In this document: positions 17,165-25,052 of the stretch, piece after piece
Layout: each line of letters starts with the position of its first letter
Position numbering within the stretch: the stretch's first letter is position 1
Source: PALSA-1336 sp038203095
Lineage (GTDB): Bacteria; Patescibacteriota; Doudnabacteria; UBA920
Length of the DNA stretch: 43,133 bases
Reading direction: 5' to 3'
NCBI GenBank assembly: GCA_038203095.1
Contig: JBBREH010000008.1
Location: forward strand, 1 to 43,133
The notes under the pieces: generated by a model
Seen by the model: the letters and a program-made list of their open reading frames with translations, nothing else
What the model was told of the DNA's origin: nothing
Database searches by the model: none
Made by a program: the position numbers and the translations under genes

Positions 17165-18910
17165 ATGCCAAATAGAGGTAAAAGAGACGGTCAAGGTCAA
17201 GACAGACCCAGAGAAAATAATGACGGCGAATTAGATCCAAAGAACCCATATGTTGCCGCCAGCCTAAAAACTGGCGATTGGGTTGTTTACAAACGAAATG
17301 AATCTGATCTGGGAACTTTAGTCCAAATTGAAATTGCTGGGCCTACTACCGAAAGACTTAACGGTGGGGCTTGGTTACTTGATGGAAATGGACAAAGAAT
17401 TACCACCAGTCCTTCCGAAAGTCCTGAAAAGACCCAAATTTATAAGTATGCTTCGCCGGAACGCGCGTTGGCTGAATACCAAAGGGTTTTACCTTTAGTA
17501 GATACAAAACAGAAATTATTCTCTCTATTTTTCGCTTTAGAAAGGTCCGGAGTCTTGCCTGGCAACCCTCTTATTAACATCAGGACGGATAAATGGACAA
17601 AAGTTGTCGATACTTTTAACATGGCCCAGCTTAGGTATCGGGCAGGTAACCCCGAAGACATAAAAAATTTTACTAATACAAATGGGCTACGCGATGCAAT
17701 TGCCCGGGTTTTAGAAAATGAGTCCAAAATTCCCGCAGAACTTGTGCGGAGTATAAAAAATATGGCGGTTGGACAAAAAATTATAGTTTCAAGCATAACA
17801 TACATTAAATTTTCCCCAGAGTATTTTTCTGTAGACACCCCGTCCTCAAAATTGACGGTTGCTGTACGAAATGTTGAAAATCTTACCGAAGCAGCGTTGA
17901 TGAAAATTATTCAGCGTGTTGGAAAAGAATTTGTTCAAATTATGCCAATGGAATCCGGTCGCCCAGAACAAAATTGGAAAGAAAAATATCCGGCTTCGGA
18001 AAATTTTAAGCGACTTTTGCCCGAACTTTACGCAACCAGAGTCGGCCTTAGTTATAAAATGGCCGATTTCTTAGCAAAAATGGTGGGCAAAGATAGGCCG
18101 GCCACCTACGAAGAAGTGCTTCAATATTTACCGCAAAGTGAAATTAAACAAGGAAATATAGGTGACTGTTATTTACTAGCGGGAATAAATAGCCTTAAAA
18201 AAACCCGGCCGGATTTGTATTTACATATGCTTTCACAAACTTTACGGAAAAACCCAACGACAAATAATTGGGAAGTAAAATTTTTGGGAATGGAGTTAGA
18301 GGAAATGCGTGCATATCTGGGTAATAATTTTAACGGTTGGATACCTGTAAGCGAAGAGGATTTAAATTCTTGGGCTATGCGAGGCGTCAGTGCAGATTTA
18401 CCAGACCTTATTTTGGAAAGGGCCTATGCTTCTTACATTAGCCGAATAGAAGAAAAGCAAGTCGGAAAAACTTTAATAAGAGTAAAGGATAATGAATTTA
18501 ATTGGATGGCACCATTCGGGAGTTTACCAATCGAAGGTGGTTTTGCACATAGGGCACTTTATGATTTGTTGGGTCCAGAAATTGCCACAAAAAAAATTAT
18601 TTCTGATTACGACACAAAAACCTTAGAAGAAAAAAATGAAGTAGGAACGACGAAAAATTTTTTACAGAGAACCGCTCCAGCGCAACCGGGTCGCTTTATT
18701 ATTACTGCCAATACCCCATACAAGAGGCTTAAAATTTTACAACTGTCCGGGGGTCATATATATTTTAATTTGCATGCCTACTCGATATTCTTAACTCAAG
18801 GAAATACAATTAGAATTGAAAATCCACATAACACTGCAAGGTCATCTTTTTTAAATTTTGACCAATTTGTAAAGACTTTTAGTCAAATATCTTTTGTAGA
18901 GCTTAAATAG
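17165..18910 (+). CDS. Calpain-like cysteine protease (family C2)
   Basis: A 581-residue protein whose C-terminal half is a calpain-type papain fold. The active-site helix reads EIKQGNIGDCYLLAGINSL (Cys335). The histidine lies in FNLHAYSIF (His537), and the asparagine in IRIENPHNT (Asn553), which matches the RxxNPW block of calpains. Supporting segments are LPDLILERAYASYI (411-424) and GGFAHRALYDLLG (458-470). The N-terminal 300 residues are unassigned and begin with a charged disordered stretch. No calcium-binding EF-hand or C2 domain is visible. There is no signal peptide. All three catalytic residues are present, so activity is plausible; the substrate is unknown. Confidence 0.8.
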   Translation: MPNRGKRDGQGQDRPRENNDGELDPKNPYVAASLKTGDWVVYKRNESDLGTLVQIEIAGPTTERLNGGAWLLDGNGQRITTSPSESPEKTQIYKYASPERALAEYQRVLPLVDTKQKLFSLFFALERSGVLPGNPLINIRTDKWTKVVDTFNMAQLRYRAGNPEDIKNFTNTNGLRDAIARVLENESKIPAELVRSIKNMAVGQKIIVSSITYIKFSPEYFSVDTPSSKLTVAVRNVENLTEAALMKIIQRVGKEFVQIMPMESGRPEQNWKEKYPASENFKRLLPELYATRVGLSYKMADFLAKMVGKDRPATYEEVLQYLPQSEIKQGNIGDCYLLAGINSLKKTRPDLYLHMLSQTLRKNPTTNNWEVKFLGMELEEMRAYLGNNFNGWIPVSEEDLNSWAMRGVSADLPDLILERAYASYISRIEEKQVGKTLIRVKDNEFNWMAPFGSLPIEGGFAHRALYDLLGPEIATKKIISDYDTKTLEEKNEVGTTKNFLQRTAPAQPGRFIITANTPYKRLKILQLSGGHIYFNLHAYSIFLTQGNTIRIENPHNTARSSFLNFDQFVKTFSQISFVELK

Positions 18911-18915
18911 AAAAG

Positions 18916-19044
18916 ATGAAGAAAAGAGTAGAAGAAGAAAGCACGCGACCCGCTTACTTCCTTGGTCTTCGTTTTGGGTTTCTAGAAACGTCATATCTGG
19001 CTATCACCAAAAATAAAAGAAGAGGTAACCCAATGGCTATTTAA
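18916..19044 (+). CDS. Possible 42-residue basic protein
   Basis: ATG lies 5 nt after the calpain-like stop and the frame runs to TAA at 19042-19044. The product is basic (begins MKKRVEEEST, then RPAYFLGLRF). No homology is recognised. It could be a coupled small gene or a remnant. The rest of the gap to 19208 is AT-rich with no other open frame of note. Confidence 0.3.
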   Translation: MKKRVEEESTRPAYFLGLRFGFLETSYLAITKNKRRGNPMAI

Positions 19045-19208
19045 CTGAGGTGGTAAATCTACTTACAAAATTGTTGATTTTATGCCCCAAGGCTAATTTT
19101 CCCCTCGGGCAAGAGAAAGCATACGGAAATTAAGGAAGAATCGAAATCTGATTTTAAAAGGATAATAACAAGTATAGATTAATAAATTAACTAAAGAAAA
19201 ATAAATTT

Positions 19209-19613
19209 ATGCGAGGATCCGAAGATTTTACAAATTGGGAGGCAATTAGGACCACCCCTGAATATAACGAAATGATGGTGAATATCCTTTTTGGCTCGTT
19301 AAACAAAGAAGGTATCTTTGCCGATTCTGACGGTGATAAGCTTCTTGACGACTATAACAATACAGTAAAAACTGTAGCCGATTTTAGAGAATTTTGTAAA
19401 AGAAATAAGCTGGGTGAAGAAATAGGCTTGGACGTTGACGCAAAAATTGCTGAAGCGGAGCAGGGTTATCTTACGGTTGAACAAACTCCACCGGACCCAG
19501 CAAGTAATATTGCGGGGGCAGAGCATCTCATGAGACTTTCAGGTACTCCGGAGGTTGCCATAGAAGAATTAAGAGCCATGAGAAAGCCTCTGAAGCCAGA
19601 GATCGTTCAATAA
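19209..19613 (+). CDS. Hypothetical acidic protein
   Basis: A 134-residue acidic soluble protein without signal peptide or membrane segment. Residues about 36-50 (IFADSDGDKLLDDYNN) resemble a single EF-hand or dockerin-like Asp-rich loop (DSDGDKLLDD), so calcium binding is possible. It follows the calpain-like gene by about 300 nt on the same strand. No family is recognised. Confidence 0.55.
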   Translation: MRGSEDFTNWEAIRTTPEYNEMMVNILFGSLNKEGIFADSDGDKLLDDYNNTVKTVADFREFCKRNKLGEEIGLDVDAKIAEAEQGYLTVEQTPPDPASNIAGAEHLMRLSGTPEVAIEELRAMRKPLKPEIVQ

Positions 19614-19674
19614 TTTTTTGGTTTAAACATTTGATGCTTGGGTATAGGCGACTCTTTTATTTTCCTGGGATTTT

Positions 19675-19683
19675 TGGTAGACT
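19675..19683 (+). promoter_or_regulatory. Extended -10 promoter (TGGTAGACT) of lepA
   Basis: TGGTAGACT ends 6 nt before the lepA ATG at 19690, putting the predicted transcription start on the start codon itself. It is weaker than the TATAAT cases because the hexamer is TAGACT. Confidence 0.4.
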
Positions 19684-19689
19684 GACTGC

Positions 19690-21549
19690 ATGTCTGATCT
19701 ATGCCATATCCGAAATTTTTGCATTATTGCACATATTGACCATGGAAAATCAACCTTGGCCGACAGGCTTTTAGAAGTCACTCATACGGTAGAAAAACGT
19801 GAAATGAAGGCTCAACTTTTGGATCAAATGGATTTGGAACGGGAGAGGGGAATAACAATAAAGCTGCAGCCGGTTCGGATGAATTATAAGTACGACGGTG
19901 TAGGGGCAGATCCTATCCGCCCGGACAATGCTTCCGGAGAAGGGAAGATGATATCTTCCCCTACAAACTACATTTTAAATCTAATTGACACTCCCGGCCA
20001 TGTGGACTTCACCTATGAAGTTTCCAGATCACTAGCTTGCTGTGAAGGCGCGATTTTGGTTGTGGACAGCACACAGGGCATAGAGGCTCAAACTTTGGCT
20101 AACGTGTATTTGGCTTTGGAACACGACTTAAAATTAATTCCGGTAGTAAATAAAATTGACCTGCCTAATTCCGACCGGCAAAAAACTGCCGATGAGCTGA
20201 AGGCGGCGTTTGGTTTTACTGACGACGAAATTTTATATGCTTCTGGCAAAACCGGCGAAGGTGTGGAAGAAATTTTAAAAGCCGTAGTGGAAAGAATTTC
20301 GCCTCCAAAAGGCGATAGTGCTAAGCCTTTCACCGGTTTAATTTTTGATTCGCTTTACGACATTCATCGCGGGGTTGTTGTTTTTGTGCGCGCAATGGAC
20401 GGCGAATTAAAAAATCGTCAGAAAATTTATATGATTGGCAGTAAAATGCAGGCTGAGAGCCTGGAAGTCGGTTATTTCCACCCACAAAAAGAAAAAAGCG
20501 ACGCCATTTTAACCGGTGAAGTAGGTTATATTGTTACGGGTCTGCGGGATGTCAGCAAAGCGAGGGTTGGGGACACTGTTACATTATTCGATCGTAAGAC
20601 CGATGTTGCTCAGCTCCCCGGCTACAAACACGTAAAGCCAATGGTTTACGCTACAATTTTTCCTGTGAGTGGAGACGACTATCCGGTACTGCGTGACGCT
20701 ATGGACAAATTAAAGCTATCCGACGCGGCTTTAGAGTTTGAACCTATTAATATCCCAAGTATCGGTTTTGGGTTCCGCACCGGGTTTTTAGGTCTCTTGC
20801 ATATGGATATCGTGCAGGAGCGCTTAACCCGCGAATACGATCTTGATCTTGTTTTAACGGCACCCAGCGTAGCTTACAGGATTGTTAAAACTGACGGAAA
20901 AGAAATGTATATTCACAACCCGGCTGAAATGCCGGATCCGAGCGTTATAAAAGAAATGTATGAACCGTGGATGAAGGTTGAAATTTTAACACCCCAGGAG
21001 TACATTGGCCCGATTATGGAAATTGCCACCCAGCGGCGGGCAATATCTAAGGATATTAAATACATTGGTAACACTCGTGTGGATATGCATTTTGAAATGC
21101 CACTTAGCAATATTATTATTGATTTTTATGATAAACTTAAAAGTGTATCTTCCGGTTATGCTTCGCTGAATTATGAATTTATAGAAGAGAGAGTGGGGGA
21201 TTTGGTAAAGGTGGATATTATGGTTGCCGGAGAACCCGTGGCTGCGCTTTCCGCAATTATGCATCGCTCTGTTGCTCATGTAGACGGCAAAGAGTTGGTG
21301 GAAAAATTAAAAACTTTAATTCCCCGCCACCAATTTGAAATTGCCATTCAAGCCGCCATTGGCGGAAAAATTGTCGCCCGCGAAACCATATCGGCATTAC
21401 GTAAAGACGTTACCGGATATTTATATGGTGGTGACGTTACCCGTAAAATGAAGCTTTTAAACAAGCAAAAAAAGGGAAAGAAGAGAATGAAGCAAATTGG
21501 TCGTGTAGAAATACCACAAGAGGCATTTTTGGCGGTCCTTAAAAAGTAA
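19690..21549 (+). CDS. lepA: Elongation factor 4 (LepA) with a repeat-encoded insertion
   Basis: A 619-residue translational GTPase that binds stalled or mis-translocated ribosomes. G-domain motifs: AHIDHGKST (14-22), DTPGHVDF (100-107) and NKID. The C-terminal LepA-specific domain includes RKDVTGYLYGGDVTRKMKLL and KKGKKRMK. Ordinary LepA is about 600 residues. Residues about 71-92 are extra and correspond to a palindromic element between YK and YILNLIDTPG, just ahead of the G3 motif. The gene appears to be transcribed alone, possibly as a leaderless message. Confidence 0.97.
   Translation: MSDLCHIRNFCIIAHIDHGKSTLADRLLEVTHTVEKREMKAQLLDQMDLERERGITIKLQPVRMNYKYDGVGADPIRPDNASGEGKMISSPTNYILNLIDTPGHVDFTYEVSRSLACCEGAILVVDSTQGIEAQTLANVYLALEHDLKLIPVVNKIDLPNSDRQKTADELKAAFGFTDDEILYASGKTGEGVEEILKAVVERISPPKGDSAKPFTGLIFDSLYDIHRGVVVFVRAMDGELKNRQKIYMIGSKMQAESLEVGYFHPQKEKSDAILTGEVGYIVTGLRDVSKARVGDTVTLFDRKTDVAQLPGYKHVKPMVYATIFPVSGDDYPVLRDAMDKLKLSDAALEFEPINIPSIGFGFRTGFLGLLHMDIVQERLTREYDLDLVLTAPSVAYRIVKTDGKEMYIHNPAEMPDPSVIKEMYEPWMKVEILTPQEYIGPIMEIATQRRAISKDIKYIGNTRVDMHFEMPLSNIIIDFYDKLKSVSSGYASLNYEFIEERVGDLVKVDIMVAGEPVAALSAIMHRSVAHVDGKELVEKLKTLIPRHQFEIAIQAAIGGKIVARETISALRKDVTGYLYGGDVTRKMKLLNKQKKGKKRMKQIGRVEIPQEAFLAVLKK
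19900..19964. repeat. In-frame double-hairpin GTAGGGG...CCCCTAC element inside lepA
   Basis: The outer arms GTAGGGG (19900-19906) and CCCCTAC (19958-19964) are exact inverses. An inner hairpin is GGGAAGATGATATCTTCCC, and a GGCAGATCC/ATCCGCC pair lies on the other side. It aligns with the intergenic copies at 4931 and, inverted, 31398. It encodes the extra 20-odd residues of LepA. Confidence 0.85.
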
Positions 21550-21585
21550 TATTTATTCTATCATAAATGTATAAAATTTAATTAT

Positions 21586-21876
21586 ATGACAAACGGAAGC
21601 GAAATGGATTATAGCTATGATTATGGTGATATATTGGCCGAGAACGGTCTGTCTTTCACGCCCAGTATAATTGGCAACAGATCAGCAGACTCTTATGTGG
21701 TTAGAAAAGATGGTGCCAAAATCGGTTACGTCAGTGTGGTATTCCACGACTCTGCTCCACCGAGTGCTTTTTTTAAGCCTTATAGCGAAATAAGGCTCAA
21801 TCTACCAAACGAGGAGGAAGTCTTGAAGGCATTTTACAAAGTTAGGACAAATTTTGCACCAAAGCAGACAGGATAA
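21586..21876 (+). CDS. Hypothetical protein, 96 residues
   Basis: A small soluble protein, Tyr/Asp-rich at the start (MDYSYDYGDILAENG), with an alternating pattern (SYVVRKDGAKIGYVSVVF) suggesting beta strands. No family is recognised. A TGTATAAAA box about 10 nt before the ATG (21570-21575) could be a promoter with almost no leader. It follows lepA by 36 nt. Confidence 0.5.
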   Translation: MTNGSEMDYSYDYGDILAENGLSFTPSIIGNRSADSYVVRKDGAKIGYVSVVFHDSAPPSAFFKPYSEIRLNLPNEEEVLKAFYKVRTNFAPKQTG

Positions 21877-21888
21877 TTTTCCCTTCGT

Positions 21889-22469
21889 ATGCTTCACTTA
21901 TTAAAAAATGTTTTCCAAAATGTTTTTATTTTTCACGGCTCAAGCGGTTATCCGGAGGAGAATTGGTTTCCTTGGTTAAAACAAAAGCTGGAAGATAAAG
22001 GATTGGAAGTTTTTGTGCCTAAATTTCCCACGCCCGAAGGTCAGTCGTTTGAGGCATAGCTTAAAACCCTTGGGTCAGACATCGAGAAAATCGATAAAGA
22101 CACAATTGTCATTGGCCACAGTCTGGATTGCATATTTACGTTGAGACTGTTAGAAATTTTACAAAATTCGGTTAAGTTAGCTTTTTTGTTGCCTCGCCAA
22201 TTGGCATTAAGCCCATAATGAATTATCAAAGCGATTTTGAATTTAGTAACGGCTTTAATTTTGACTGGAAAAAAATTAAATCACGCACCAAAAATTTTAT
22301 TGTCTACCATTCCAATAACGACCCATACGTGGATGTGGAAAATGGCAGGCAGCTGGCCAAGCACATCGGCACCAAATTAACCTTTATACCCAACGCCGGC
22401 CACTTTAACCGAGCGTCTGGATACACAGAATTTGCTCACTTGCTTAATAATTTGCAAAAATATCTCTAA
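21889..22469 (+). pseudogene. Broken RBBP9/YdeN-type alpha/beta hydrolase
   Basis: The reading runs from ATG 21889 through FIFHGSSGYPEENWFPWLK, matching the start of RBBP9/YdeN serine hydrolases. It is interrupted by TAG at 22057-22059, where the family has Trp (TGG; EAWL becomes EA-stop-L). The nucleophile region reads VIGHSLDC, with Asp in place of the usual Gly after Leu. A frameshift follows near 22185-22217, and the third part (NYQSDFEF to NNLQKYL, 22218-22469) restores the family ending with HSNNDPYV and NAGHF. One stop and one frameshift show a recent loss. The last part has its own ATG but lacks the nucleophile. Confidence 0.85.
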
Positions 22470-22472
22470 ATT

Positions 22473-22508
22473 TTTTATGCTACTATTCGCGCGAATAGTA
22501 GCATAAAA
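22473..22508. promoter_or_regulatory. 36-bp perfect palindrome, probable ArsR operator
   Basis: A perfect palindrome centred between 22490 and 22491; its left half is TTTTATGCTACTATTCGC. It ends 18 nt before the ArsR-type start codon. The core ACTATTCGCGCGAATAGT recurs, with two changes, at 22812-22833. There is no T-run downstream on the plus strand, so an operator fits better than a terminator. Autoregulation is inferred. Confidence 0.75.
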
Positions 22509-22526
22509 TAAAACCAGCAATTATTT

Positions 22527-22799
22527 ATGAATATAAATGAATTTGAACGCCAATATAAAGCTTTAGCAAATGGGAAAAGGCTGGCAATATTAAAGCACCT
22601 TTCAAGTACTCAACGAGCCTCCGTGGGCCAAATTGCCAAGGAAGTGGGTTTGACGCTAAAAGCAACATCAAAGCATTTAGGAATTTTATCAGCCATAGAC
22701 GCTTTAGAAAAATCCAAACAAAGTTCGCTGGTTTTTTATAGTTTGGCTAAAAAACAAAAGCCGGCTTTAAAACACTTTTTAAACGTTATCAAAAATTAG
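22527..22799 (+). CDS. ArsR-family winged-helix transcriptional regulator
   Basis: A 90-residue single-domain regulator. The helix-turn-helix reads VGQIAKEVGLTLKATSKHLGIL (about 33-54), the recognition helix of the ArsR/SmtB fold, preceded by FKALANGKRLAIL-type sequence. There are no cysteine pairs, so it is unlikely to sense metals by the classic thiol sites. Palindromic operators stand before it and before the next gene, suggesting control of itself and of the DUF4342-YbaK pair. Confidence 0.88.
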   Translation: MNINEFERQYKALANGKRLAILKHLSSTQRASVGQIAKEVGLTLKATSKHLGILSAIDALEKSKQSSLVFYSLAKKQKPALKHFLNVIKN

Positions 22800-22811
22800 G
22801 GTTTTTGTTTA

Positions 22812-22833
22812 TTACTATTCGCACGAACAGTAA
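22812..22833. promoter_or_regulatory. Second ArsR-type operator
   Basis: TTACTATTCGCACGAACAGTAA is a near-palindrome that matches the core of the 22473-22508 operator (ACTATTCGCGCGAATAGT) except for two changed bases. It lies about 24 nt upstream of the extended -10 of the DUF4342 gene, abutting the expected -35 position. Confidence 0.7.
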
Positions 22834-22856
22834 CCTATGCTGTTTGCACAGATTTT

Positions 22857-22865
22857 TGCTATAAT
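22857..22865 (+). promoter_or_regulatory. Extended -10 promoter (TGCTATAAT) of the DUF4342 gene
   Basis: TGCTATAAT, a perfect extended -10 box, with the predicted start near 22872 and a leader of about 30 nt to ATG 22903. The operator at 22812-22833 lies just upstream. Confidence 0.65.
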
Positions 22866-22902
22866 CAGTTATTAGAAGGTAGATAACTTAACATCTAATA
22901 TT

Positions 22903-23145
22903 ATGCCAAACGAAAACGAAGAGGAGTTTAAGGTTTCCGGTAAAGACTTAAAAGATCGGGTGAAACAGCTAATTAAAGAGGGGAATGCCCGGAAAATTAT
23001 TATCAAAAATCAAAAAGGCAACACGGTTGTAGAAATTCCGCTAACCTTTGGCGCGGTGGGCGCTATTTTAGCCCCGACTTTAGCAGCTGTCGGCGCTATT
23101 GCCGCTTTGCTTACAAACTGTACGATTGTGGTAGTGAAAAAATAG
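22903..23145 (+). CDS. DUF4342 family protein
   Basis: An 80-residue protein with the family plan: a charged N-terminal part (FKVSGKDLKDRVKQLIKEGN, 9-28), a beta segment (ARKIIIKNQKGNTVVEIPL) and a Gly/Ala-rich membrane-like helix ending LLTNCTIVVVKK. The function of DUF4342 is unknown. The stop TAG is followed at once by the YbaK start (TAGAATG), so the two are co-translated. Probably under ArsR control. Confidence 0.8.
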   Translation: MPNENEEEFKVSGKDLKDRVKQLIKEGNARKIIIKNQKGNTVVEIPLTFGAVGAILAPTLAAVGAIAALLTNCTIVVVKK

Positions 23146-23146
23146 A

Positions 23147-23644
23147 ATGGTAAATAAAGATGAAATTTACAATAAAATTATCGGCCTTTTAAAAAACTCA
23201 AACGTTGAATATAGGATTTTTGAGCATAAAAAAGCTTTAAGTTATCAAGATTTGGCCGAGGTGCAAAAAGAAGCCGGATTTGTTGGCACAGAGGGCAAAT
23301 GCTTGATCTTAAAAGTTGGCGATGATTTTATTGTTTACATAACTATACAGGGCAAAAAAGTGAATTTTGACGCAATAAAAACATCTTTACAAGCCAAGAA
23401 AGTTAGACTGGCTTCTTCTGATGAACTGATGGAAAACTTTAGCGCTGAGCCGGGTTGCGCGTACCCGTTTGGCTTTGACGAAAAGTTTGACATTTATATA
23501 GACCCGAAAATTTATGAGCAAGAATGGCTGCTGTTCAGCCCTTTGTTCCCAACCCAAACTGTCCAAGCCAAGAGCGGGGATTTAAAAAATCTTTTTGCTA
23601 ATCTGGAAAATAAAGTTATTGAGACTTCTGCTTTTAATATATGA
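23147..23644 (+). CDS. YbaK/EbsC-type aminoacyl-tRNA deacylase
   Basis: A 165-residue YbaK/ProX-domain protein; relatives hydrolyse mischarged aminoacyl-tRNA such as Cys- or Ala-tRNA(Pro). The conserved core is seen in GTEGKCLILKVGDDFIVYI (the Lys region), KKVNFDAIK, and CAYPFGF, corresponding to the GS(V/I)(S/P)PFG loop. It has no prolyl-tRNA synthetase body, so it acts in trans. It starts 1 nt after the DUF4342 stop. Confidence 0.85.
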   Translation: MVNKDEIYNKIIGLLKNSNVEYRIFEHKKALSYQDLAEVQKEAGFVGTEGKCLILKVGDDFIVYITIQGKKVNFDAIKTSLQAKKVRLASSDELMENFSAEPGCAYPFGFDEKFDIYIDPKIYEQEWLLFSPLFPTQTVQAKSGDLKNLFANLENKVIETSAFNI

Positions 23645-23690
23645 TACCCCTTTTATTTTACTGTACTAGTACGATAGTGCAAAAGGTTGC

Positions 23691-24422
23691 ATGAATTATC
23701 ATGAAATGAAAATAATATTTCTTATTTTAGCATTGTTGCCTGTTTATGTCGCAGTTAAAATTTTGGCGTATTTTTATCGTGTGAGGCCAAACCTTAGACT
23801 GCCGTCGCCTGACCAAAGCGACGAGGTTTTGGGCGCCGGTCCGGTATTAAAATATATAGCCGCGGGGGACAGTATCGGCGTAGGTATTGGAGCTAGTAGT
23901 AAACAAAACACCTGTCCCTATAAAATTGCTCAATTCTTTACCAAAACTAACAAAGTTGAATACAAAAATATATCTGTAGGCGGTTTTACTACCCGAGACG
24001 TGATTGATAAGCAGATAAGTCAGATAATTAGTTATCAGCCTAACATTGTAGTTATTTGCGTTGGCGGTAATGACGCAAAGAATCTTGTGTCGGCAAGGAA
24101 GGTTCTGCAGAATTATCAAACCATTATTGCAAAACTGGAACAGGGGACAAAAGCAAAAATTTATTTAAGCAACCTGCCAAATTTTAACGGCGCTCGAACC
24201 TTACCTTTTTTATTTATAAAATTAATTGAATTAAGGTCCAAAAGTCTCAATCCACAACTATTAGCCTTGGAAACTGAAAGAACAAAAATTGTAAATGTTC
24301 ACGATTTTGGTTGGTCGTCAGCTCCATACAATAATCGAAAAATTACCTATGCCGCAGACCATTTTCACCCTAACGATTTAGGTTACCAAAACTGGACAAA
24401 CTCGTTTTTAAGTAGGTTTTAA
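23691..24422 (+). CDS. SGNH/GDSL-family hydrolase, membrane-anchored
   Basis: A 243-residue esterase-type protein. An N-terminal hydrophobic helix (about 7-28) would anchor it outside the membrane. SGNH blocks: GDSIGVG (Ser61), Gly98 in SVGGFT, GGND (Asn127) and DHFHPN (Asp223, His226). All catalytic residues are present. Substrates in the family include lipids and acetylated sugars or peptidoglycan; none can be chosen here. A second ATG 5 codons in is possible. Confidence 0.88.
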   Translation: MNYHEMKIIFLILALLPVYVAVKILAYFYRVRPNLRLPSPDQSDEVLGAGPVLKYIAAGDSIGVGIGASSKQNTCPYKIAQFFTKTNKVEYKNISVGGFTTRDVIDKQISQIISYQPNIVVICVGGNDAKNLVSARKVLQNYQTIIAKLEQGTKAKIYLSNLPNFNGARTLPFLFIKLIELRSKSLNPQLLALETERTKIVNVHDFGWSSAPYNNRKITYAADHFHPNDLGYQNWTNSFLSRF

Positions 24423-24444
24423 GCTTTTTTACGCTAAGTTTTGT

Positions 24445-24476
24445 ATGTAGGGATGGCTCTAGACCCATCCCTACAT
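24445..24476. repeat. 32-bp palindrome of the GTAGGGA...TCCCTAC type
   Basis: Centred between 24460 and 24461 with a single mismatched pair; left half ATGTAGGGATGGCTCT. It is a sibling of the perfect palindrome embedded in atpD (38559-38586), which reads GTAGGGAAGGGTCT on its left half. Confidence 0.85.
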
Positions 24477-24553
24477 CGATTATTAATCCACTTGTGTGGG
24501 CGTAAATGCTCACGAAAGGTGCTATGGCGTGCCATTTATGGCCTTTCTAGAAT

Positions 24554-24598
24554 GCCAATTTATCCACGCACCATCAGATGGTGCGTGGATAAATTGGC
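24554..24598. repeat. Perfect 22-bp inverted repeat with 1-nt centre
   Basis: GCCAATTTATCCACGCACCA plus TC on the left is matched exactly on the right, around a single A at 24576. A second, imperfect stem (GAAAGG/CCTTTC) lies just upstream at about 24515-24547. There is no T-run, so it is not a standard terminator. Confidence 0.8.
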
Positions 24599-24679
24599 GC
24601 AGTACACTAATACTGGGAAATCAGGATAAATTTTCTGTTTAGGGATTACTATAGACCTATATACAAAATCCCGGCTTTG

Positions 24680-24688
24680 TGCTATAGT
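24680..24688 (+). promoter_or_regulatory. Extended -10 promoter (TGCTATAGT) of the cold-shock gene
   Basis: Identical to the box at 147-155. The predicted start gives a leader of about 150 nt before ATG 24845. Long leaders are a known feature of cold-shock genes, where they fold differently at low temperature; that behaviour is not shown here. Confidence 0.55.
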
Positions 24689-24844
24689 TGTTATGTAAGT
24701 ACTTATGCAAGGAACCTAGTCGAATTTACCAAGCATATTTAAACTTGCCACTTTATCTAGCACTATTACATAGCGCAATATAAAGCAAACAGACTTATTG
24801 CTCAACACAATAGTACTGGATTTATCAACCTAACATATACTCAA

Positions 24845-25042
24845 ATGACTGGTGTAATCAAGAAAAAGACCGACAAAGGTTTTGGCTTTATTACTGTAGC
24901 CGGACAAGACAAAGATTTGTTTTTTCATAGCAAGTCTTTAGTCGGCGTTACCTTCGATGAACTCAACGAAGGCGACACGGTAAGCTTTGAAGTCGAAGAC
25001 TCCCCAAAGGGTCCGAACGCTGTCAACGTACAAAGAGCTTAA
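24845..25042 (+). CDS. cspA: Cold-shock domain protein
   Basis: A 65-residue single cold-shock domain that binds single-stranded RNA or DNA. RNP1 is KGFGFI (11-16) and RNP2 is DLFFHS (24-29). The length is that of the CspA family. It is a single-gene unit between a long leader and a strong terminator. The symbol is by family and does not imply cold induction. Confidence 0.96.
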   Translation: MTGVIKKKTDKGFGFITVAGQDKDLFFHSKSLVGVTFDELNEGDTVSFEVEDSPKGPNAVNVQRA

Positions 25043-25052
25043 TTCGCTTTTT

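Noticed and set aside
22057..22059. Recoding of the in-frame TAG in the hydrolase as an amino acid
   Set aside because: A frameshift also breaks the gene further on, a key glycine is changed, and TAG ends other intact genes here (DUF4342, the Nudix gene), so decay is the simpler reading.
22473..22508. Palindrome before the ArsR gene as a terminator
   Set aside because: On the plus strand it is followed by TAAAACC and not a T-run, and a second copy of its core precedes another promoter, which favours an operator.
24441..24629. A 62-residue plus-strand open frame after the SGNH gene
   Set aside because: It lies entirely across the palindrome stack at 24445-24598; its open frame is explained by the inverted repeats and the product has no protein-like features.
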